Source of the DNA: Thioalkalivibrio sp.
Lineage (GTDB): Bacteria > Pseudomonadota > Gammaproteobacteria > SpSt-1174
NCBI GenBank assembly: GCA_011046015.1
Contig: DSBO01000225.1
Location: 1 to 5,423 of the forward strand
Direction: 5' to 3'
DNA length: 5,423 nucleotides
Under the pieces are notes generated by a model, which searched no databases, was not told the origin of the DNA, and saw only the letters and a list, made by a program, of their open reading frames with translations. The translations under genes were made by a program, and so were the position numbers. Below, piece after piece: positions 1-5,423 of the stretch (position 1 is its first letter; each line of letters starts with the position of its first letter).

Positions 1-1
1 A

Positions 2-49
2 GGCGACGGCCATGCTCATGATGACGCACACGCCCACGATGAAGACGCC
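2..49 (+). other. His/Asp-rich metal-binding-like segment of the adaptor
   Basis: Read in the frame of the adaptor gene, these 16 codons give GDGHAHDDAHAHDEDA, with four His and six acidic residues. Such low-complexity His/Asp stretches are common near the N-terminus of periplasmic metal-efflux adaptors and chaperones, where they can bind Zn, Ni, Co or Cu. The stretch lies upstream of the first in-frame ATG in the window and has no stop, which is the main evidence that the real start is off the left edge. Metal binding is inferred from composition only. Confidence 0.7.
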
Positions 50-1486
50 ATGCGGGTCGTTACCCACGTCACCGACGGCTCCGAGCTGTTCGTGGAGTTC
101 CCGAGCCTCGTTGCCGGCCATCACGCCCGCTTCATCGTGCACTTCAAGCGCACCAGCGACTACCGCGCGGTGACCGAGGGCCAGGTGTCGGTGCTGCTCG
201 GCCAGGCAGACACCTACGCCGCGAGCGCCACCGTCGAGGCACCGGCACGCCCGGGCGTGTTCCTGCCGACGCTCACCGCGCCGGTGCCGGGCACCTACGA
301 CCTCATCCTCACCCTGCAAACGGCCGACGACGGGATCGCACATGAACTGGGGCCGGTCGAGGTGCATGCCTCGCACGAGGTGGCCAAAGCGGCTGCCGGC
401 GGCGTGGCGGATGCCGACGAGGGCATCCGTTTCCTCAAGGAGCAGCAATGGCAGACCGATTTCCGGGTCGATCCCGTCGGCTCCCGGCAGCTGCAGGCCT
501 CGGTACGCGCCCCCGCCACCCTTCGCGCGGACAGTGCGCGCGAGGCCCAGGTGGTCGCCCCCGTCGACGGCTGGATTACCGCGGCCGGCGACCTGCAGGC
601 ACCCGGCCTCCAGGTGCGCCAGGGCGATACCCTGCTGCGCATCGTGCCGCGTCTCGGCGAGGCGACCGACCACGCCACGCTGGAGGCCGAGGCCGCGCGC
701 GCTCGCGCCGCCTTCCGCTTCGCACAGAATGAGCTGGCGCGTATCCGCGGCCTCTTCGAGCAGGGTGTGATCGCCGAACGCCGCCTCCAGGCGGCAAGGG
801 CCGACTACGAAAGCGCACGCGCTGCGCACGATGCCGCCAGCCGGCGCCTGGAGCAGTACGGCAAGGTGTCGGGTGAGCAGACGGGCGGCGTAGTTGTCCC
901 CTCGCCCATAAACGGCGAGGTGGCACGCGTCTATGTCGGTGCCGGCAGCTATGTCAGTGCCGGCACGCCGCTGATGTACGTGGTCGACCGCCGCGAGCTC
1001 TGGCTGGAGGCCCAGGTGTCGGAGGCCGACACCCTGACGCTCGACGCCCCCACCGGCGCATGGTTCGAGGCCGGTGCCGGGCCCGTGGCCGTGACGCCCG
1101 AAACGGGTGCGCGTCTCGTGTCCTACGGTGCGCGCATCGATCCGCGCACGCGCACCGCGCCCGTGATCTTTGCCTTCCCTTCCCCCGATCCGCGCCTGCG
1201 CATTGGCCAGTACGTCGAGGCGCGCATCTACACGGGCGAGGAGCGCGAGGCACTGGCGATTCCGCGCTCGGCCGTGATCGACGACACGGGCAGCGACGTG
1301 GTGTTCGTGCAGCGCGATGGTGAACACTTCGAGCGCCGGCTGGTCACGCTGGGCATCCGCGACGGTGACTGGGTGGAAGTGATCGATGGTCTGACATCCG
1401 GTGAGCGCATCGTCACGCGCGGCGCCTACCTCGTGCACCTCGCCGCCTCGGTGCCCGCCGAGGTTGGCCACGGCCACGCCCACTGA
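2..1486 (+). CDS. Heavy-metal efflux RND periplasmic adaptor subunit (CzcB/CusB-like membrane fusion protein), 5' end cut by window
   Basis: This is the periplasmic adaptor of a tripartite metal-efflux pump, linking the inner-membrane permease encoded next to it to an outer-membrane channel. The frame is open to the left edge, so the ATG at 50 is probably internal: the 16 codons before it encode a His/Asp/Ala-rich stretch, and neither a signal peptide nor a ribosome binding site is visible. Counting from the Met at 50, residues 1-108 form a beta-rich N-terminal domain of the kind found in metal-efflux adaptors (THVTDGSELFVEFPSL). The conserved-looking FLKEQQWQTDF follows at 128-138. The lipoyl halves lie at about 168-200 and 282-313, around an alpha-helical hairpin at 206-270. 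A beta-barrel (315-395), a membrane-proximal domain (400-465) and a His-rich end (GHGHAH) complete it. The stop is 12 bases before the permease start, implying one operon. The family call is secure. The substrate is not, and His rather than Met richness favours divalent cations. Confidence 0.9.
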   Translation, partial: GDGHAHDDAHAHDEDAMRVVTHVTDGSELFVEFPSLVAGHHARFIVHFKRTSDYRAVTEGQVSVLLGQADTYAASATVEAPARPGVFLPTLTAPVPGTYDLILTLQTADDGIAHELGPVEVHASHEVAKAAAGGVADADEGIRFLKEQQWQTDFRVDPVGSRQLQASVRAPATLRADSAREAQVVAPVDGWITAAGDLQAPGLQVRQGDTLLRIVPRLGEATDHATLEAEAARARAAFRFAQNELARIRGLFEQGVIAERRLQAARADYESARAAHDAASRRLEQYGKVSGEQTGGVVVPSPINGEVARVYVGAGSYVSAGTPLMYVVDRRELWLEAQVSEADTLTLDAPTGAWFEAGAGPVAVTPETGARLVSYGARIDPRTRTAPVIFAFPSPDPRLRIGQYVEARIYTGEEREALAIPRSAVIDDTGSDVVFVQRDGEHFERRLVTLGIRDGDWVEVIDGLTSGERIVTRGAYLVHLAASVPAEVGHGHAH

Positions 1487-1487
1487 C

Positions 1488-1492
1488 AGGAG
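1488..1492 (+). promoter_or_regulatory. Ribosome binding site of the RND permease gene
   Basis: AGGAG lies six bases before the ATG at 1499 and two bases after the adaptor's TGA stop. It fixes the permease start. The permease therefore has its own strong initiation signal within the operon instead of depending on overlapping stop and start codons. Confidence 0.85.
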
Positions 1493-1498
1493 ACGACC

Positions 1499-4585
<3,087 letters not shown>

Positions 4586-4591
4586 CGGATT

Positions 4592-4616
4592 GCCGCGCGC
4601 CATGACGGCGCGCGGC
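4592..4616 (+). terminator. Perfect 10-bp GC hairpin, probable 3' end of the efflux operon
   Basis: GCCGCGCGCC (4592-4601) and GGCGCGCGGC (4607-4616) are exact reverse complements around the five-base loop ATGAC. The hairpin begins six bases after the permease stop codon, where a terminator or 3' stabilising stem would sit. No T-run follows (the next bases are CCCGTCAC), so it is not a classical intrinsic terminator. It may work as a hairpin without a U-tract, together with Rho, or as an mRNA 3' end protector. The inverted repeat is certain; its function is inferred from position. Confidence 0.5.
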
Positions 4617-4617
4617 C

Positions 4618-4657
4618 CCGTCACAAAACCTTCAACCCCACGTCACGGGGTTTAAAC
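4618..4657 (+). promoter_or_regulatory. Candidate Pho box array (PhoB binding) upstream of olsB
   Basis: Seven-base elements recur exactly every 11 bases: CCGTCAC (4618), CCTTCAA (4629), ACGTCAC (4640) and a weak TTTAAAC (4651), separated by AAAA, CCCC and GGGG. The PhoB consensus is CTGTCAT/C repeated every 11 bases with a 4-base, usually AT-rich, spacer. The first three elements share the TCA core and match 6, 4 and 5 of 7 positions; the fourth matches only 3. After the fourth element come 10 bases and then TAGCAT, the same box to -10 spacing as in Escherichia coli pstS. The gene downstream makes a phosphorus-free lipid, which fits phosphate-starvation control. The GC-rich spacers and the weak second and fourth elements count against it. 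Confidence 0.45.
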
Positions 4658-4667
4658 AGCCCCTGCC

Positions 4668-4673
4668 TAGCAT
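4668..4673 (+). promoter_or_regulatory. Possible -10 element of the olsB promoter
   Basis: TAGCAT keeps the most conserved -10 positions (T1, A2, T6) and also A5. It starts 10 bases after the last candidate Pho element and has no good -35 at 17 bases upstream (ACGGGG), as expected for an activator-dependent promoter. It would place the start of transcription near the A at 4680 and give a leader of about 24 bases. TTTAAA at 4651-4656 is an alternative -10 with poorer spacing to the repeats. Confidence 0.35.
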
Positions 4674-4690
4674 GGCCCCAGTCCAAACTC

Positions 4691-4695
4691 AGGAG
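4691..4695 (+). promoter_or_regulatory. Ribosome binding site of olsB
   Basis: AGGAG lies eight bases before the ATG at 4704 and fixes that start. The next in-frame ATG (codon 51) falls inside the conserved acyltransferase core, so it is not a credible alternative. Confidence 0.8.
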
Positions 4696-4703
4696 TGGCA
4701 GCC

Positions 4704-5423
4704 ATGCATTCGGCCGTCGAGCACAACAACTTCATCGGTCTTACGTCCACCAGTAGCGCCCCGCGCGAGCCGGGGCTGGCGGTGGAACTGGCCGCCAGTG
4801 CGGAGGACGTACGCGACTTCCAGCGCCTGCGTTACGACATCTTCGCCGGCGAGATGGGCGCACGCCTGGACAGCGAGGCGCTGGGCCTGGACATTGACCA
4901 CTACGACAACTACTGCCATCACCTGGTCGTGCGTGACCAGGCCACCGGCGCGATCGTCGGCGGCACCCGCATCCTCACCGACAGCCAGGCACGCCTGGCC
5001 GGCGGGTTTTATTCGGACAACGAGTTCGAGATGAGCGGCCTGCTGCCGCTGCCGGGTCGCGTGATGGAGATCGGCCGCACCTGCATCCACCCGGCGCACC
5101 GCGGCGGCGCGGCCATTGCCGTGCTCTGGTCCGGGCTCGCGCGTTTTATGAGCATCAACGGCTTCGACTACCTGATTGGCTGCGCCAGCATCAGCATGGC
5201 CGACGACGGCCTCACCGTGGAGGCACTGATGCAGCGCATGCGCGAGCACAACCTCGCCCCCGAACACCTGCGCGTGCAGCCGCGCCGGCCCGTGCCGCCC
5301 ACCGGCGGGGCGATTCGCATGGGGGCCAGCATGCCGCCGCTGCTCAAGGCCTACCTGCGCCTGGGCTGTTATGTCTGCGGCGAGCCCTGCTGGGACCCGG
5401 AGTTCAACGTCGCCGATGTGTTC
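4704..5423 (+). CDS. olsB: Ornithine N-acyltransferase, OlsB-like (GNAT-type, ornithine lipid synthesis), 3' end cut by window
   Basis: OlsB moves a 3-hydroxyacyl chain from acyl carrier protein to the alpha-amino group of ornithine, giving lyso-ornithine lipid. OlsA then acylates this at the membrane. The visible 240 codons contain no stop and run to the window edge. After about 25 variable residues, the family pattern is clear: RLRYDIFAGEMGA at 41-53, DIDHYDNYCHHLVVRD at 63-78, GAIVGGTRIL at 82-91, AGGFYSDNEFE at 99-109, the acyltransferase core MEIGRTCIHPAHRGG at 121-135, FDYLIGCAS at 154-162, PPLLKAYLRLG at 211-221, and CGEPCWDPEFNVADVF at the end. That last motif is normally close to the C-terminus, so only a short tail should be missing. 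Cys222, Cys225 and Cys229 form a small cluster. It has its own ribosome binding site and a candidate Pho box upstream, so it is likely a separate unit from the efflux operon. The less likely alternative is another hemolysin-like or exosortase-associated acyltransferase of the same superfamily. Confidence 0.82.
   Translation, partial: MHSAVEHNNFIGLTSTSSAPREPGLAVELAASAEDVRDFQRLRYDIFAGEMGARLDSEALGLDIDHYDNYCHHLVVRDQATGAIVGGTRILTDSQARLAGGFYSDNEFEMSGLLPLPGRVMEIGRTCIHPAHRGGAAIAVLWSGLARFMSINGFDYLIGCASISMADDGLTVEALMQRMREHNLAPEHLRVQPRRPVPPTGGAIRMGASMPPLLKAYLRLGCYVCGEPCWDPEFNVADVF

Noticed and set aside
50..1486. ATG at 50 as the true start of the adaptor gene
   Set aside because: The frame stays open to the window edge and encodes a His/Asp-rich segment typical of such adaptors. 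No ribosome binding site precedes the ATG and no signal peptide follows it.
4634..4652. AACCCC...GGGGTT inverted repeat as a terminator
   Set aside because: The stem is only 6 bp with a 7-base loop, and only one T follows before AAAC. The GGGG could equally pair with CCCC at 4660-4663. The region is better explained by the 11-base repeat array, although the two readings overlap.
4650..4657. GTTTAAAC palindrome as a specific operator or site
   Set aside because: An isolated 8-base palindrome is compatible with chance and is already covered by the last candidate Pho element and the alternative -10.
4672..5034. 120-codon forward open frame starting at ATG 4672
   Set aside because: It overlaps olsB in another frame, lacks a ribosome binding site, and its Thr/Ser/Arg/Pro-rich product resembles no family.
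4689..5267. 192-codon reverse-strand open frame opposite olsB
   Set aside because: It is fully antisense to the acyltransferase core and has no domain. The Val run comes from the complement of Asp/Tyr/Asn/His codons in olsB.

Overview
The window is GC-rich and densely coding. All supported genes lie on the + strand, and the base composition and gene content suggest a high-GC proteobacterium, probably a gammaproteobacterium. That placement is an inference from composition and family resemblance; there is no rRNA or other taxonomic marker here.

Bases 2-4585 hold the last two genes of a heavy-metal efflux system of the resistance-nodulation-division (RND) type. The first is the periplasmic adaptor (membrane fusion protein). 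It is cut by the left edge of the window, so its signal peptide is not visible and its visible part opens with a His/Asp-rich tail. Twelve bases after its stop, with its own ribosome binding site, comes the complete 1028-residue inner-membrane permease of the CzcA/CusA family. The adaptor and the permease trimer would join an outer-membrane channel, whose gene would be expected to the left of the window. Together they would pump metal ions from the periplasm out of the cell. The permease's transmembrane-4 motif and the residues at the positions of the CusA methionine triad point to a divalent cation (Zn, Co, Ni or Cd) rather than Cu(I)/Ag(I).

Bases 4586-4703 form a 118-base intergenic stretch. 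It starts with a perfect 10-bp GC hairpin just after the permease stop. Next comes a run of 7-base elements repeating every 11 bases, which resembles a PhoB-binding Pho box, followed by a possible -10 element and a good ribosome binding site.

Bases 4704-5423 hold the start and most of an OlsB-type ornithine N-acyltransferase, the first enzyme of ornithine-lipid synthesis, cut by the right edge. Ornithine lipids are phosphorus-free membrane lipids that many bacteria make when phosphate runs low, so a Pho box in front of this gene makes biological sense. The efflux genes and olsB appear to be separate transcription units that happen to be neighbours. I see no mobile element, CRISPR array, RNA gene or clearly undescribed multi-gene system. 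The most interesting signals are the candidate phosphate-starvation promoter and the metal-site residues of the permease.
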